Shown: positions 53,679-63,306, numbered from the stretch's first letter. The stretch is DNA of 64,000 nt from Roseobacter denitrificans OCh 114 (GCF_000014045.1 NC_008209.1:4053001-4117000); one strand, 5' to 3'. Program-made: numbers and translations. Notes: generated from the sequence alone by a model not told the origin.

Positions 53679-53775
53679 GCGTCAGACGAAACACCTGAGC
53701 CATCAAGTCTCACGTAACGCGTTGAACCCTTTGATTTCAGACCGCGTTACGTGGGTCAGGTTTTCGCATGAGCCT
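53678..53775 (-). repeat. Palindromic 100-bp repeat, copy 2 (inverted)
   Basis: Begins AGCGTCAGACGAAA, with its first A being the last base of the preceding TGA stop, and ends TTTTCGCATGAGCCT. The centre holds CACGTAACGC and GCGTTACGTG around TTGA...TTTCA. It is the reverse complement of copies 1 and 3 with scattered changes. It probably also serves as the 3' end structure of the injection-operon transcript. Confidence 0.85.
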
Positions 53776-54161
53776 TGAGCAGTTTGCCAAACGCACCAGA
53801 AATGCGGACCCGACGCCTTAATGCGCGGGACACTTTCCGCGTCAACAGGTCTGTGTCGGGCATAGCGGGAAACCGGGCTGTTCAGGGGCTTGCACACAGG
53901 TTACAAGAAACAGAGTTTAAAAGGCATAACCCCGCTGGCATGGATTCTCGCACACCAACTCCGGTGCAGATTTTCCTGGCCGCGCAAAGGGCACCGGGTA
54001 AAAAGTTTCCGATACGCGTCTTTCAGCAGATTGAGCGCGCGGATCTTGGGTGAAAACCGGTTTTTTACCGACGCCCAACGCGAATTCCCCGTTGACCAAG
54101 AGTAAAATAAATTGCTTATTGGGAAACAGAATTATAACCTTGGCCAAGGGGATTCACGCTC
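53776..54161 (+). promoter_or_regulatory. Leader of the formate dehydrogenase operon
   Basis: 386 bases without a credible gene. The AT-rich part before the first gene contains TTGCTT-N15-TATAAC (54113-54139) as a weak promoter candidate and AAGGGG before the start at 54162. Open frames here (53775-54053 and 53890-54105) resemble no protein and begin in or next to the repeat. Confidence 0.35.
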
Positions 54162-55844
54162 ATGTCGTTAGATGACACAGGTATCTGGAAGTCCGGACGC
54201 GGGAAGGGTCGCAAGACTCCGAAGGGTCGGCAGTATGATGATGTGGCGCTTGAAGAAGTGCAAGCGCTGATCGGCTCGCGTCCATTGGACCGTGATTTGC
54301 TGATCGAATTTCTTCATCTGATTCAGGACGCTTACGGGCACCTTTCCGCGCGGCACCTGCGGGCACTGGCCGAGGTGATGCGCCTGAGCATGGCCGAGGT
54401 CTATGAAGTCGCAACCTTCTATGCGCATTTTGATGTGGTGAAGGAAAACGAGACGCCGCCGCCCGCCTTGACCATCCGCGTCTGTGATTCCCTGTCCTGC
54501 GAACTTGCCGGTGCGCAGCAGCTGAAGGCGGCGCTTGAGGATGGGCTTGATCCGACCGAGGTGCGCGTGCTGCGCGCGCCCTGCATGGGCCGTTGTGACA
54601 CGGCTCCCGTTCTGGAACTGGGCCATCATCACATTGACCACGCCACGCCCGAAAAGGTGCGGGCCGCAATCGCTGCGAACCATACTCATGCGGATATCCC
54701 CGACTATGAAACCTTCGCCAAGTATCAGGCGGAGGGCGGATACACCGCTTTGCAGGACCTGCGCGAAAACGGCGACTGGGAAGCGGTGCAGGATAAGGTG
54801 CTGGCATCCGGCCTGCGGGGTCTGGGCGGCGCAGGCTTCCCGTCGGGGAAGAAGTGGGGCTTTGTGCGCGCCAACCCCGGCCCACGCTATCTGGCGGTGA
54901 ACGGGGACGAGGGCGAGCCGGGTACGTTCAAGGACCGCTATTACCTCGAACGCACGCCGCATCTGTTCCTTGAGGGCATGTTGATCGCCGCTTGGGCTGT
55001 CGAGGCCGAGCGCTGCTATATCTACATGCGCGATGAATACCCTGCGGTGCTGCATATCCTCGCCGAAGAGATCAAGGCGCTTGAGGATGCGGGGATTGTC
55101 GCCCCCGGATTTATCGACCTGCGTCGCGGGGCCGGTGCCTATATCTGCGGCGAAGAAAGCGCGATGATCGAAAGCATCGAGGGCAAACGCGGATTGCCAC
55201 GCCACCGCCCGCCTTATGTCGCGCAGGTCGGTCTGTTTGGGCAGCCGACGCTTGTGCACAATATCGAAACCCTGCATTGGGTTGCGCGCATCTGCCGCGA
55301 AGGGCCCGAAACCCTGTCGTCGACAGAAAAGAACGGGCGCGTCGGGTTGCGCAGCTATTCGGTGTCGGGCCGTGTGGCCAAGCCGGGTGTCTATCTGTTG
55401 CCGGCTGGCTCCACGATCACCGATATTATCGAGGCGGCAGGCGGCATGGCCGAGGGTCATGTATTCAAAGCCTACCAGCCCGGCGGCCCTTCCTCGGGTC
55501 TTCTGCCCGCGTCGATCAACGATGTGCCGCTGGATTTCGACACGCTGCAACCGCTTGGCACGTTCATCGGCTCCGCGGCTGTGGTGGTACTGTCTGATCA
55601 GGACAAAGCCCGCGATGCGGCGCTGAACATGCTGCGCTTTTTCGAGGATGAAAGCTGCGGTCAGTGCACGCCCTGTCGTGTCGGCTGCGAAAAGGCGGTC
55701 AAGCTGATGCAGGCGGATAAGTGGGATACCGATCTGCTGGACGAGTTGAGCACCGCGATGGTCGACGCGTCGATCTGTGGTCTTGGACAGGCGGCACCGA
55801 ATCCGATCCGCCTGACCATGAAGCATTTTCCGGAGGAGATTTAA
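54162..55844 (+). CDS. NAD-dependent formate dehydrogenase, beta subunit (fused NuoE-NuoF type)
   Basis: A 560-residue diaphorase subunit that passes electrons from the catalytic subunit to NAD+. Residues about 25-165 are NuoE/HoxE-like with 2Fe-2S ligands (RVCDSLSCELAG; APCMGRCDTAP). Residues about 180-560 are NuoF-like with the NADH site GLRGLGGAGFPSGKKWG, the FMN site VNGDEGEPGTFKDR, and the 4Fe-4S motif ESCGQCTPCRVGC. A single fused gene in place of separate gamma and beta genes is the arrangement of Methylorubrum Fdh1B. The alpha gene follows after 3 bases. Confidence 0.92.
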   Translation: MSLDDTGIWKSGRGKGRKTPKGRQYDDVALEEVQALIGSRPLDRDLLIEFLHLIQDAYGHLSARHLRALAEVMRLSMAEVYEVATFYAHFDVVKENETPPPALTIRVCDSLSCELAGAQQLKAALEDGLDPTEVRVLRAPCMGRCDTAPVLELGHHHIDHATPEKVRAAIAANHTHADIPDYETFAKYQAEGGYTALQDLRENGDWEAVQDKVLASGLRGLGGAGFPSGKKWGFVRANPGPRYLAVNGDEGEPGTFKDRYYLERTPHLFLEGMLIAAWAVEAERCYIYMRDEYPAVLHILAEEIKALEDAGIVAPGFIDLRRGAGAYICGEESAMIESIEGKRGLPRHRPPYVAQVGLFGQPTLVHNIETLHWVARICREGPETLSSTEKNGRVGLRSYSVSGRVAKPGVYLLPAGSTITDIIEAAGGMAEGHVFKAYQPGGPSSGLLPASINDVPLDFDTLQPLGTFIGSAAVVVLSDQDKARDAALNMLRFFEDESCGQCTPCRVGCEKAVKLMQADKWDTDLLDELSTAMVDASICGLGQAAPNPIRLTMKHFPEEI

Positions 55845-55847
55845 GCC

Positions 55848-58625
55848 ATGAGCGAGAGCATCACCTTCACCCTGAACGGTAAAACCGTCACTGCCGCACC
55901 GGGCGAGACGATCTGGGAAGTGGCCAACGGCCGCGGTCTGAAGATCCCGCATCTGTGCCACAAGCCCGCGCCGGGCTATCGTCCTGACGGCAACTGCCGT
56001 GCCTGCATGGTCGAGATCGAGGGCGAACGCGTTCTGGCCGCGTCCTGCATCCGCGAACCTTCCGAAGGTATGGTTGTCACCACCGACACGCACCGCGCCG
56101 AAAGCGCCCGCAAGATGGTGATGGAGCTTTTGCTTGCGGATCAGCCCGAGCGCGAGGTGGCGCATGACAAGTCTTCCCACCTGTGGGACATGGCCGACGA
56201 AAACGGTATCGACGTCAGCCGCTTCCCCAAGCTGGAAGAGGGCCGCATCCCGCTGCTGGATGACAGCCACGTGGCGATGTCGGTGAACCTTGATGCCTGT
56301 ATTCAATGCGGGCTTTGCGTGCGCGCCTGCCGTGATGTGCAGGTCAATGACGTGATCGGCATGGCGGGGCGCGGCCATGACGCCTATCCCACCTTTGATT
56401 TCGCGGATCCGATGGGCGAGAGCACCTGCGTGGCCTGTGGCGAATGCGTTCAGGCCTGCCCGACCGGGGCGCTGATGCCATCGACGGTGGTGGATACGGA
56501 TCAGGTTGGCGACAGCGCGGACTTTGACAGCGAGACGGAAAGCGTCTGCCCGTTCTGCGGTGTCGGCTGCAAGGTGTCGCTGAAGGTCAAGGACGGCAAG
56601 GTCAAATACGTCGAAGGCATCAATGGCCCCGCCAACGAAGGTCGCCTTTGCGTCAAGGGACGGTTCGGATTTGACTATATCCACCACGAACATCGCCTGA
56701 CGAAACCGCTGATCCGCCGCGAAGACGCGCCACCCAAAGGGCTGAACGTCGATCCCGGCAATCTGCTCACGCATTTCCGCGAAGCAACCTGGGAAGAAGC
56801 GATGGAGGCCGCCGCCGGTGGTCTGGCCAAACTGCGACAGGCCCATGGCGGTCAGTCCGTCGCAGGCTTTGGGTCGGCCAAATGCACAAACGAAGAAGCC
56901 TATCTGTTCCAGAAGCTGATCCGTCAGGGGTTCAAGCACAACAACGTCGATCACTGCACGCGTCTGTGCCACGCCTCCTCGGTGGCGGCCCTGATCGAAA
57001 ACGTCGGATCGGGTGCGGTGACAGCGACGTTCAACGAGATCGAGAACGCCGATGTCGCCATCGTCATCGGCGCGAACCCGGTCGAAAACCATCCTGTGGC
57101 GGCGACCTACTTCAAGCAGTTCACAAAACGCGGCGGCAAGCTGATCGTGATGGACCCGCGTGGGCAGGGGCTCAAGCGGTTTGCCTCTCACATGCTTCAA
57201 TTCCGCCCCGGTGCGGATGTGTCGATGCTGAACGCGATCATGAACGTGATCGTCGAGGAAAACCTCTACGACCAGCAGTATATCGAAGCCTACACCGAAA
57301 ACTGGGAAGCTGAGAAAGAACACCTCAAAGCCTTCACCCCGGAGGCGATGGAGCCGATCTGCGGCATCGCGCCGGAGGTCATCCGCGACGTCGCCCGGAC
57401 CTTCGCCGGTGCCAATGCCGCCATGATTTTCTGGGGCATGGGCGTTTCACAACACATCCACGGGACGGATAACTCGCGCTGTCTGATCTCACTGGCTCTG
57501 ATGACGGGTCAGGTGGGGCGTCCGGGGTCGGGTCTGCACCCGCTGCGGGGTCAGAACAACGTGCAAGGTGCGTCGGATGCGGGACTGATCCCGATGTTCC
57601 TGCCGGATTATCGTTCGGTCACGGACCCGGAAGTGCGCGAAGATATCTTTGGTGTCTGGGGACGCGACGAGGATTGGTCTGATCAAAAGGGCCTGACCGT
57701 CACCGAGATCGTCGATCAGGTTTATGCAGGCAATATCAAGGGCATGTATATTCAGGGCGAAAACCCGGCCATGTCCGATCCCGATGTGGATCACGCGCGT
57801 GAAGCCTTTGCCAAGCTTGAGCATCTTGTCGTGCAGGATATCTTCCTGACGGAAACCGCGTGTTTCGCGGATGTGATCCTGCCGGCTTCGGCGCTTTACG
57901 AAAAGAACGGGACCGTCAGCAACACCAACCGCCAGGTGCAGCGTGTGCGTCCCGCGGTCCCACCGCCCGGCGAGGCGCGCGAGGATTGGGCGATCACGGT
58001 CGAACTGGCGCAACGTCTCGGTTTACCGTGGGAGTATACTGACGTCAGTCAGGTCTTTGACGAGATGAAGCAGGTCATGCCGTCGCTCGACAATATCACG
58101 TGGGAACGGCTCAAGACCGAGACCGTCACCTATCCGTCGCTTTCGGAAACCGACCCCGGTCAGGCGGTGGTGTTTGGTGATGGCTTCCCACGTCCCGATG
58201 GGCGCGCGCGGTTCACCCCCGCCAGCGTCATCCCACCGGATGAGGCACCGGACACGGAATATCCGATGATCATGACGACCGGACGTCAGTTGGAACACTG
58301 GCACACGGGATCCATGACGCGCCGTGCCAGCGTGCTTGATGCGGTCGAGCCCGAGGCAAATTGTTCGCTGCACCCCAAGACATTGCGCCGACTGGGTGTT
58401 GAGCCGGGCGACATGGTCCGACTGACCACGCGCCGGGGCAGCATCGACATCATGGCCCGTTCGGACCGGGCTGTGTCTGAGGACATGGTGTTTGTGCCCT
58501 TTGCCTATGTCGAAGCGGCGGCGAATGTGCTCACCAACCCGGCGATCGACCCCTACGGCAAGATCCCGGAATTCAAATTCGCTGCGGTGCGGGTCGAAGC
58601 GATCACCCGCGTCGCGGCTGAATAA
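55848..58625 (+). CDS. NAD-dependent formate dehydrogenase, catalytic alpha subunit (Mo/W-bis-MGD)
   Basis: A 925-residue cytoplasmic enzyme oxidising formate to CO2. It has an N-terminal 2Fe-2S ferredoxin domain (HLCHKPAPGYRPDGNCRAC), two 4Fe-4S clusters (CIQCGLCVRACRD; CVACGECVQACPTG), a further cluster CPFCGVGC, and a molybdopterin domain. The metal ligand is C370 in VDHCTRLCHAS, encoded by TGC, so this is the Cys and not the selenocysteine type. Mo versus W cannot be read from the sequence. No fdhD or mobA is in the window. It is followed by fhs after 27 bases. Confidence 0.93.
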   Translation: MSESITFTLNGKTVTAAPGETIWEVANGRGLKIPHLCHKPAPGYRPDGNCRACMVEIEGERVLAASCIREPSEGMVVTTDTHRAESARKMVMELLLADQPEREVAHDKSSHLWDMADENGIDVSRFPKLEEGRIPLLDDSHVAMSVNLDACIQCGLCVRACRDVQVNDVIGMAGRGHDAYPTFDFADPMGESTCVACGECVQACPTGALMPSTVVDTDQVGDSADFDSETESVCPFCGVGCKVSLKVKDGKVKYVEGINGPANEGRLCVKGRFGFDYIHHEHRLTKPLIRREDAPPKGLNVDPGNLLTHFREATWEEAMEAAAGGLAKLRQAHGGQSVAGFGSAKCTNEEAYLFQKLIRQGFKHNNVDHCTRLCHASSVAALIENVGSGAVTATFNEIENADVAIVIGANPVENHPVAATYFKQFTKRGGKLIVMDPRGQGLKRFASHMLQFRPGADVSMLNAIMNVIVEENLYDQQYIEAYTENWEAEKEHLKAFTPEAMEPICGIAPEVIRDVARTFAGANAAMIFWGMGVSQHIHGTDNSRCLISLALMTGQVGRPGSGLHPLRGQNNVQGASDAGLIPMFLPDYRSVTDPEVREDIFGVWGRDEDWSDQKGLTVTEIVDQVYAGNIKGMYIQGENPAMSDPDVDHAREAFAKLEHLVVQDIFLTETACFADVILPASALYEKNGTVSNTNRQVQRVRPAVPPPGEAREDWAITVELAQRLGLPWEYTDVSQVFDEMKQVMPSLDNITWERLKTETVTYPSLSETDPGQAVVFGDGFPRPDGRARFTPASVIPPDEAPDTEYPMIMTTGRQLEHWHTGSMTRRASVLDAVEPEANCSLHPKTLRRLGVEPGDMVRLTTRRGSIDIMARSDRAVSEDMVFVPFAYVEAAANVLTNPAIDPYGKIPEFKFAAVRVEAITRVAAE

Positions 58626-58652
58626 CCAACCTCCAAATTACAGGGACAGATC

Positions 58653-60329
58653 ATGGCATATAAGTCAGACATCGAAATCGCGAGAGAAGCAAAGAAACGC
58701 CCGATCCAGGAGATTGGCGAAAAGATCGGCATCGGGTCCGATGACCTGCTGCCTTACGGCCACGACAAGGCCAAGGTCAGCCAGAGTTTTATCAACTCGG
58801 TTCAGGACAAGCCAAACGGGCGTCTGGTGCTTGTGACCGCGATCAACCCGACCCCGGCCGGTGAGGGCAAGACAACCACCACCGTGGGTCTGGGCGACGG
58901 GTTGAACCACATTGGCAAGAATGCAATGATCTGTATCCGCGAAGCCTCGCTCGGCCCGAACTTCGGGATGAAGGGCGGCGCTGCCGGGGGCGGTTATGCG
59001 CAGGTTGTGCCGATGGAGGATATGAACCTCCACTTCACCGGCGACTTCCACGCCATCACATCGGCGCACTCTCTCTTGTCGGCGATGATTGACAACCACA
59101 TCTATTGGGGCAATGAAGCGGAGATCGACGTTCGCCGTGTCCAGTGGCGGCGCGTTGTTGACATGAATGACCGCGCGCTGCGCCAGATCACGGCGTCGCT
59201 TGGTGGCGTTGCCAACGGGTTCCCGCGTGAGGCCGGGTTTGACATCACCGTGGCCTCCGAAGTCATGGCGATCCTGTGTCTGGCCAAAGATCTCAAGGAT
59301 CTTGAAAAGCGCCTCGGCGACATGATCGTGGCCTATCGCCGCGACCGCTCGCCGGTCTTCTGCCGGGACATCAAAGCGCAAGGCGCGATGACGGTTCTGC
59401 TGAAAGATGCGATGCAGCCCAACCTTGTGCAGACGCTGGAAAACAACCCGGCCTTTGTGCATGGCGGACCCTTCGCGAACATCGCGCATGGCTGTAACTC
59501 GGTGATCGCGACGACGACCGCCCTCAAACTGGCCGATTACGTGGTGACAGAGGCGGGCTTCGGGGCCGACCTTGGGGCCGAGAAGTTCATGAACATCAAG
59601 TGCCGCAAGGCTGGCATTGCCCCATCGGTTGTGGTGTGTGTCGCAACTGTGCGCGCGATGAAGATGAATGGCGGCGTGGCCAAGGCAGACCTTGGTGCAG
59701 AGAACGTCGACGCGGTCAAGAAGGGTTGCCCCAACCTTGGCCGTCACATCGAAAACCTGAAGTCGTTCGGCGTACCCGTCATCGTGGCGATCAACCACTT
59801 TGTCACGGATACGGATGCGGAAGTCGAGGCCATCAAGTCATATGTCAGCGAACACGGTGCCGAAGCTGTGTTGAGCCGCCATTGGGAGTTGGGTTCCGAG
59901 GGTTCCGCCGATCTTGCGCGCAAGGTTGTCGAAGTGGCCGAGAAAGACAGCGCGAATTTTGCGCCGATCTATCCCGACGACATGCCATTGGCCGAGAAAG
60001 TCCAGACCATCGCCAAGCGTATCTACCGCGCCGACGAAGCGCTGATGGACAAGAAGGTCCGCGATCAGTTGAAACTCTGGGAAGAACAGGGCTACGGCCA
60101 CCTGCCGGTCTGCATGGCCAAGACGCAGTATTCCTTCTCGACCGATCCCAACCTGCGCGGCGCGCCCACCGGTCATTCGGTGCCCGTGCGCGAGGTGCGG
60201 TTGTCCGCCGGTGCCGGTTTTGTCGTCGTCGTCTGCGGCGAGATCATGACAATGCCGGGCCTGCCCCGTGTGCCATCGGCCGAAAACATTCATCTGAACG
60301 AAGACGGTCAGATCGAAGGTCTGTTCTGA
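58653..60329 (+). CDS. fhs: Formate--tetrahydrofolate ligase
   Basis: A 558-residue FTHFS, usual length. It makes 10-formyl-THF from formate, THF and ATP, or runs in reverse. The P-loop is [19 protein letters not shown] (about residues 66-84); other family blocks are [22 protein letters not shown] and [20 protein letters not shown]. Clustering with formate dehydrogenase and two FolD genes indicates full oxidation of THF-bound C1 units to CO2, or assimilation from formate. RBS ACAGGGACAG before ATG 58653. Confidence 0.95.
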   Translation: MAYKSDIEIAREAKKRPIQEIGEKIGIGSDDLLPYGHDKAKVSQSFINSVQDKPNGRLVLVTAINPTPAGEGKTTTTVGLGDGLNHIGKNAMICIREASLGPNFGMKGGAAGGGYAQVVPMEDMNLHFTGDFHAITSAHSLLSAMIDNHIYWGNEAEIDVRRVQWRRVVDMNDRALRQITASLGGVANGFPREAGFDITVASEVMAILCLAKDLKDLEKRLGDMIVAYRRDRSPVFCRDIKAQGAMTVLLKDAMQPNLVQTLENNPAFVHGGPFANIAHGCNSVIATTTALKLADYVVTEAGFGADLGAEKFMNIKCRKAGIAPSVVVCVATVRAMKMNGGVAKADLGAENVDAVKKGCPNLGRHIENLKSFGVPVIVAINHFVTDTDAEVEAIKSYVSEHGAEAVLSRHWELGSEGSADLARKVVEVAEKDSANFAPIYPDDMPLAEKVQTIAKRIYRADEALMDKKVRDQLKLWEEQGYGHLPVCMAKTQYSFSTDPNLRGAPTGHSVPVREVRLSAGAGFVVVVCGEIMTMPGLPRVPSAENIHLNEDGQIEGLF

Positions 60330-60337
60330 ACGCACAG

Positions 60338-60359
60338 GGGGTCCCGGTCCCGGGACCCC
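60338..60359 (+). terminator. Strong GC hairpin between fhs and folD
   Basis: GGGGTCCCGG-TC-CCGGGACCCC, a perfect 10-bp stem 8 bases after the fhs stop. No U-run follows, so it is more likely an mRNA-stability or partial-attenuation element within the operon than a full terminator. Confidence 0.5.
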
Positions 60360-60442
60360 GACCGAGGGATCGGGCGCGGCGTTTGAGCGCCGCCCGTCCT
60401 CATACCAAAACAACATACATTTTGAAGAAAGAAGGGTCTGGC

Positions 60443-61345
60443 ATGGCGGCGACCATTATCGACGGAAAAGCCTTTGCGGCGAAGGTGCGCGCACAGGTGG
60501 CGGAACATGTGACACGGATTAAACAGGATCACGGCATCACACCGGGTCTGGCGGTCGTGCTGGTGGGCGAAGACCCGGCGAGCCAGGTCTATGTCCGCTC
60601 CAAAGGCAAGCAAACGGTCGAAGCGGGCATGAACTCTTATGAGCACAAGCTTGATGCCGACACCTCCGAGGCTGATTTGCTGGCCGTAGTTGACAAGCTG
60701 AACAAGGATCCCAACGTACACGGTATTCTTGTGCAGTTGCCGCTGCCCAAACATCTGGATGAAGACCTGATCATCAATTCAATTGATCCGGCCAAGGACG
60801 TCGATGGCTTCCACATCTCGAACGTCGGCCTGTTGGGCACGGGACAGAAAAGCATGGTGCCCTGCACGCCGCTTGGTTGCCTGATGATGCTGCGCGAACA
60901 CCATGGCAGCCTGTCGGGTATGAACGCGGTCGTTATTGGCCGCTCAAACATCGTGGGCAAACCGATGGCGCAACTCTTGCTGAATGACAGCTGCACGGTG
61001 ACAATCGCCCACAGCCGTACGAAGGACCTGCCCGACGTCGTGCGCGGCGCTGACATCGTGGTCGCGGCCGTCGGTCGGCCTGAAATGGTGCCCGGCGATT
61101 GGATCAAGCCCGGCGCGACAGTCATTGACGTGGGTATCAACCGCATTGATGCACCCGAAAAAGGTGAGGGCAAAACCCGTTTGGTCGGCGATTGCCACTA
61201 TGATAGCTGCGCCGAGACAGCGGGTGCCATCACGCCTGTGCCCGGTGGGGTCGGACCAATGACGATTGCCTGTTTGTTGGCCAACACCGTAACCTCGTGC
61301 TGTCGCGCAAACGGCCTGGAAGAACCGACCGGGCTGACAGCGTAA
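60443..61345 (+). CDS. folD: Bifunctional methylene-THF dehydrogenase/methenyl-THF cyclohydrolase
   Basis: A 300-residue FolD. The catalytic Y-V-R-S-K (Y-x-x-x-K) lies near residue 51-55 in [17 protein letters not shown]; the substrate loop is [15 protein letters not shown], then KDVDGFH; the nucleotide site is [17 protein letters not shown]; and the end signature is [16 protein letters not shown]. All key residues are standard. ATG 60443 is chosen for GAAGGG upstream and the conserved start; the open frame from 59600 is antisense-like read-through of fhs sequence. It is followed immediately by a second FolD (TAATG). Confidence 0.94.
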   Translation: MAATIIDGKAFAAKVRAQVAEHVTRIKQDHGITPGLAVVLVGEDPASQVYVRSKGKQTVEAGMNSYEHKLDADTSEADLLAVVDKLNKDPNVHGILVQLPLPKHLDEDLIINSIDPAKDVDGFHISNVGLLGTGQKSMVPCTPLGCLMMLREHHGSLSGMNAVVIGRSNIVGKPMAQLLLNDSCTVTIAHSRTKDLPDVVRGADIVVAAVGRPEMVPGDWIKPGATVIDVGINRIDAPEKGEGKTRLVGDCHYDSCAETAGAITPVPGGVGPMTIACLLANTVTSCCRANGLEEPTGLTA

Positions 61346-62217
61346 TGCAAGATCCGCGACTACTGATGGGCAAACCCGTACGCGAGCGTATCCTCGAAGA
61401 GGTGCGCAGCGTGACAGAGAAAGTGGACCGGATCGGCAAACTCGTCTCCATCTCCATCGGAGATGTGCCCGAGGTGGCTGTCTATGTCCGCAATCAGGCG
61501 CGGGCCGCTTCAACGGCGGGGCTGCCTTTCGATCAGGAGTTCTGGGGGGCGGATGTCACGCAGGACGAATGCAAGGCGATGATCCAGAAGATGAATGACG
61601 ACCCGGAGGTTCTGGGCATCATCCTGCAGCGCCCGGTGCCCGATCACATCAACGTCCGCTCGCTGCAGTCTGCGATCCACCCGCTCAAGGACGTCGAAGG
61701 CATGAACCCGGCCTCCATCGGGAATATCGTCTATAATGACGTGGCAATGGCCCCCTGTACGGCCGCCGCCGCGGTGGAACTGATCCGGGAAACCGGGCTT
61801 AAACTGGAAGGTCTCGAAGTGGTCATGGTCGGCCATTCCGAGATCGTCGGAAAACCGGCCGCCATGATGCTCATGGCAGAGGGTGCGACGGTCACCGTCT
61901 GCCATCACCTGACGCGTTCGGTCGCCATGCATTCACGCCGCGCAGATGTCATCGTGGTCGCGGTTGGCAAGGCGCATCTGATCGGCGCGGATATGGTCAA
62001 GCCCGGCGCGGCGGTGATTGACATCGGCATCAACCAGATCACCGAGGCCGACGGCAACACCCGGATCGTCGGCGATGTGGATACCGACGCGGTAAAAGAG
62101 ATCGCCGGATGGGTAACCCCTGTGCCCGGCGGGGTCGGACCGGTAACGGTTGCGATCCTGATGCGCAACGCGGTACGCGCGCATGAGCGGCAAAAGGCTG
62201 CCGGCTGGTACGCCTGA
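61345..62217 (+). CDS. FolD paralogue lacking the catalytic lysine
   Basis: A 290-residue divergent FolD. The fold and NAD(P) site are intact ([33 protein letters not shown]), but the catalytic Y-x-x-x-K reads Y-V-R-N-Q and KDVDG reads KDVEG. Loss of the Lys is expected to abolish cyclohydrolase action and may leave dehydrogenase action, as known for mutants of the human enzyme. The ATG at 61345 overlaps the stop of folD, so both are made together. The stop codon abuts repeat copy 3. Confidence 0.88.
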   Translation: MQDPRLLMGKPVRERILEEVRSVTEKVDRIGKLVSISIGDVPEVAVYVRNQARAASTAGLPFDQEFWGADVTQDECKAMIQKMNDDPEVLGIILQRPVPDHINVRSLQSAIHPLKDVEGMNPASIGNIVYNDVAMAPCTAAAAVELIRETGLKLEGLEVVMVGHSEIVGKPAAMMLMAEGATVTVCHHLTRSVAMHSRRADVIVVAVGKAHLIGADMVKPGAAVIDIGINQITEADGNTRIVGDVDTDAVKEIAGWVTPVPGGVGPVTVAILMRNAVRAHERQKAAGWYA

Positions 62218-62317
62218 AGCGTCATGCGAAAAACCTCGACCACGTAACGCTGCCTGAAATCAAGGATTTCAACGCGATACGTGACACATGACGTTTTTGG
62301 GTATTTCGTCAGACGCT
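62218..62317 (+). repeat. Palindromic 100-bp repeat, copy 3, between convergent genes
   Basis: AGCGTCATGCGAAAA ... TTTCGTCAGACGCT with internal CACGTAACGC/GCGATACGTG and TGAAATC/GATTTCA palindromes. It fills exactly the space between the TGA of the FolD paralogue and the TAG (reverse strand) of the EamA gene, so it is very likely also a two-way transcript end. Confidence 0.88.
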
Positions 62318-63163
62318 CTAAAACGACAGGTAGCCGATCCCGAAAAAGGCAACCACGCATCCCGCCCATTGGGCGGGGCCCATCAATTCCTTGAGGAAAA
62401 CGCGCGCCAGCAGGATCGTGAACAGACCAAACATCGAAGCTGCGACGGAGGCATATTCCGGGCGATCAAAGGCCCCCGCCGAAAAGACCGCCAAGAGCGC
62501 GATGCCGTCAAGAAGACCCATGACAATCAGCGGCGGCACAGCGCGCCAGCCGACGCGGATGTTCGATTTGAACGCCATAATGATCGTGACCAACAACACC
62601 AGTGCCACGACGCGGGCCGTGAAGGTGCCGGGCCACTCTCCACCCAGATCTGCGGATATCTGGCCAAGCTTGAACGTCGTGGCAAATCCCACGGCCGACA
62701 GTAGTGAATAGATGATCGTCGGACCTTTGGGCGGGATGTCTGTGTCTTCGGAATCCGACAGGATCGCGACAAGGCCGACGGCGGCAACGATCAACAGCAC
62801 CGCTGCGATCTGATCGAATGTGATCGGTGTTCCCGCAAGTGCGGCGTAGATCAGCGACAAAACAGGAAAAGCGCCGATAATCGGACTGACGAGCCGCACC
62901 GGCCCCCGCTGGAAAGCAAAGTAAAGCCCGAGGCTTGCAACAAGAAACGCCACCCCTGCCCCGATCGCGCTCCAGAGCGCTGGACCCTGAGGCAGAAATG
63001 GGGCCTGATTGACGACGATCACGAGGCTCTGAAAGATCAACCCTGTCGTCAGCACCACCAGAAGCGCCCCCATCAAAGGGACACTGCGGCTCAGGTAGCG
63101 AATAGCGATGTCATGCAGGCCCCAACAGAAAGCCGCCACAAGTCCAAGGTAAAGTGCAGTCAC
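62318..63163 (-). CDS. EamA/DMT-superfamily transporter
   Basis: A 281-residue inner-membrane protein with ten helices in two EamA repeats (about 1-135 and 148-281), for example FCWGLHDIAIRYLSR at the start and VFLKELMGPAQWAGCVVAFFGIGYL at the end. Members export amino acids, nucleotides or drugs; the substrate is unknown. It is convergent with the C1 operon and divergent from the globin gene. Confidence 0.88.
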   Translation of the reverse strand: MTALYLGLVAAFCWGLHDIAIRYLSRSVPLMGALLVVLTTGLIFQSLVIVVNQAPFLPQGPALWSAIGAGVAFLVASLGLYFAFQRGPVRLVSPIIGAFPVLSLIYAALAGTPITFDQIAAVLLIVAAVGLVAILSDSEDTDIPPKGPTIIYSLLSAVGFATTFKLGQISADLGGEWPGTFTARVVALVLLVTIIMAFKSNIRVGWRAVPPLIVMGLLDGIALLAVFSAGAFDRPEYASVAASMFGLFTILLARVFLKELMGPAQWAGCVVAFFGIGYLSF

Positions 63164-63292
63164 AACTGGGCGCCCCTTTGCATGTCGCTGAAAAACGACT
63201 GAATTCCTTGTCCGACTGTACCGCGCTTTTCATTCACAACAATAAACTATTTTTCTGTTCAGGCAATTTTTCTTCTGAGAGAAGCCCCGGTC

Positions 63293-63306
63293 TTGATACA
63301 GATCAA
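63293..63306 (+). promoter_or_regulatory. Perfect FNR/FnrL-type box
   Basis: TTGAT-ACAG-ATCAA is a perfect 5+4+5 palindrome identical to the FNR half-sites. It is centred about 41 bases before the globin start codon and 136 bases before the divergent EamA start. FnrL or a Dnr-type relative could activate globin under low oxygen or nitric oxide. Confidence 0.75.

Noticed and set aside
53775..54105. Two short forward frames before the formate dehydrogenase operon
   Set aside because: They start in or beside repeat copy 2 and show no family features.
56955..56957. Selenocysteine at the formate dehydrogenase active site
   Set aside because: The codon is TGC (Cys), with no in-frame TGA.
54168..57323. 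1051-codon open frame on the reverse strand across the formate dehydrogenase genes
   Set aside because: It is a codon-position shadow of two well-supported genes in GC-rich DNA. The product is His/Arg-rich with no family likeness.
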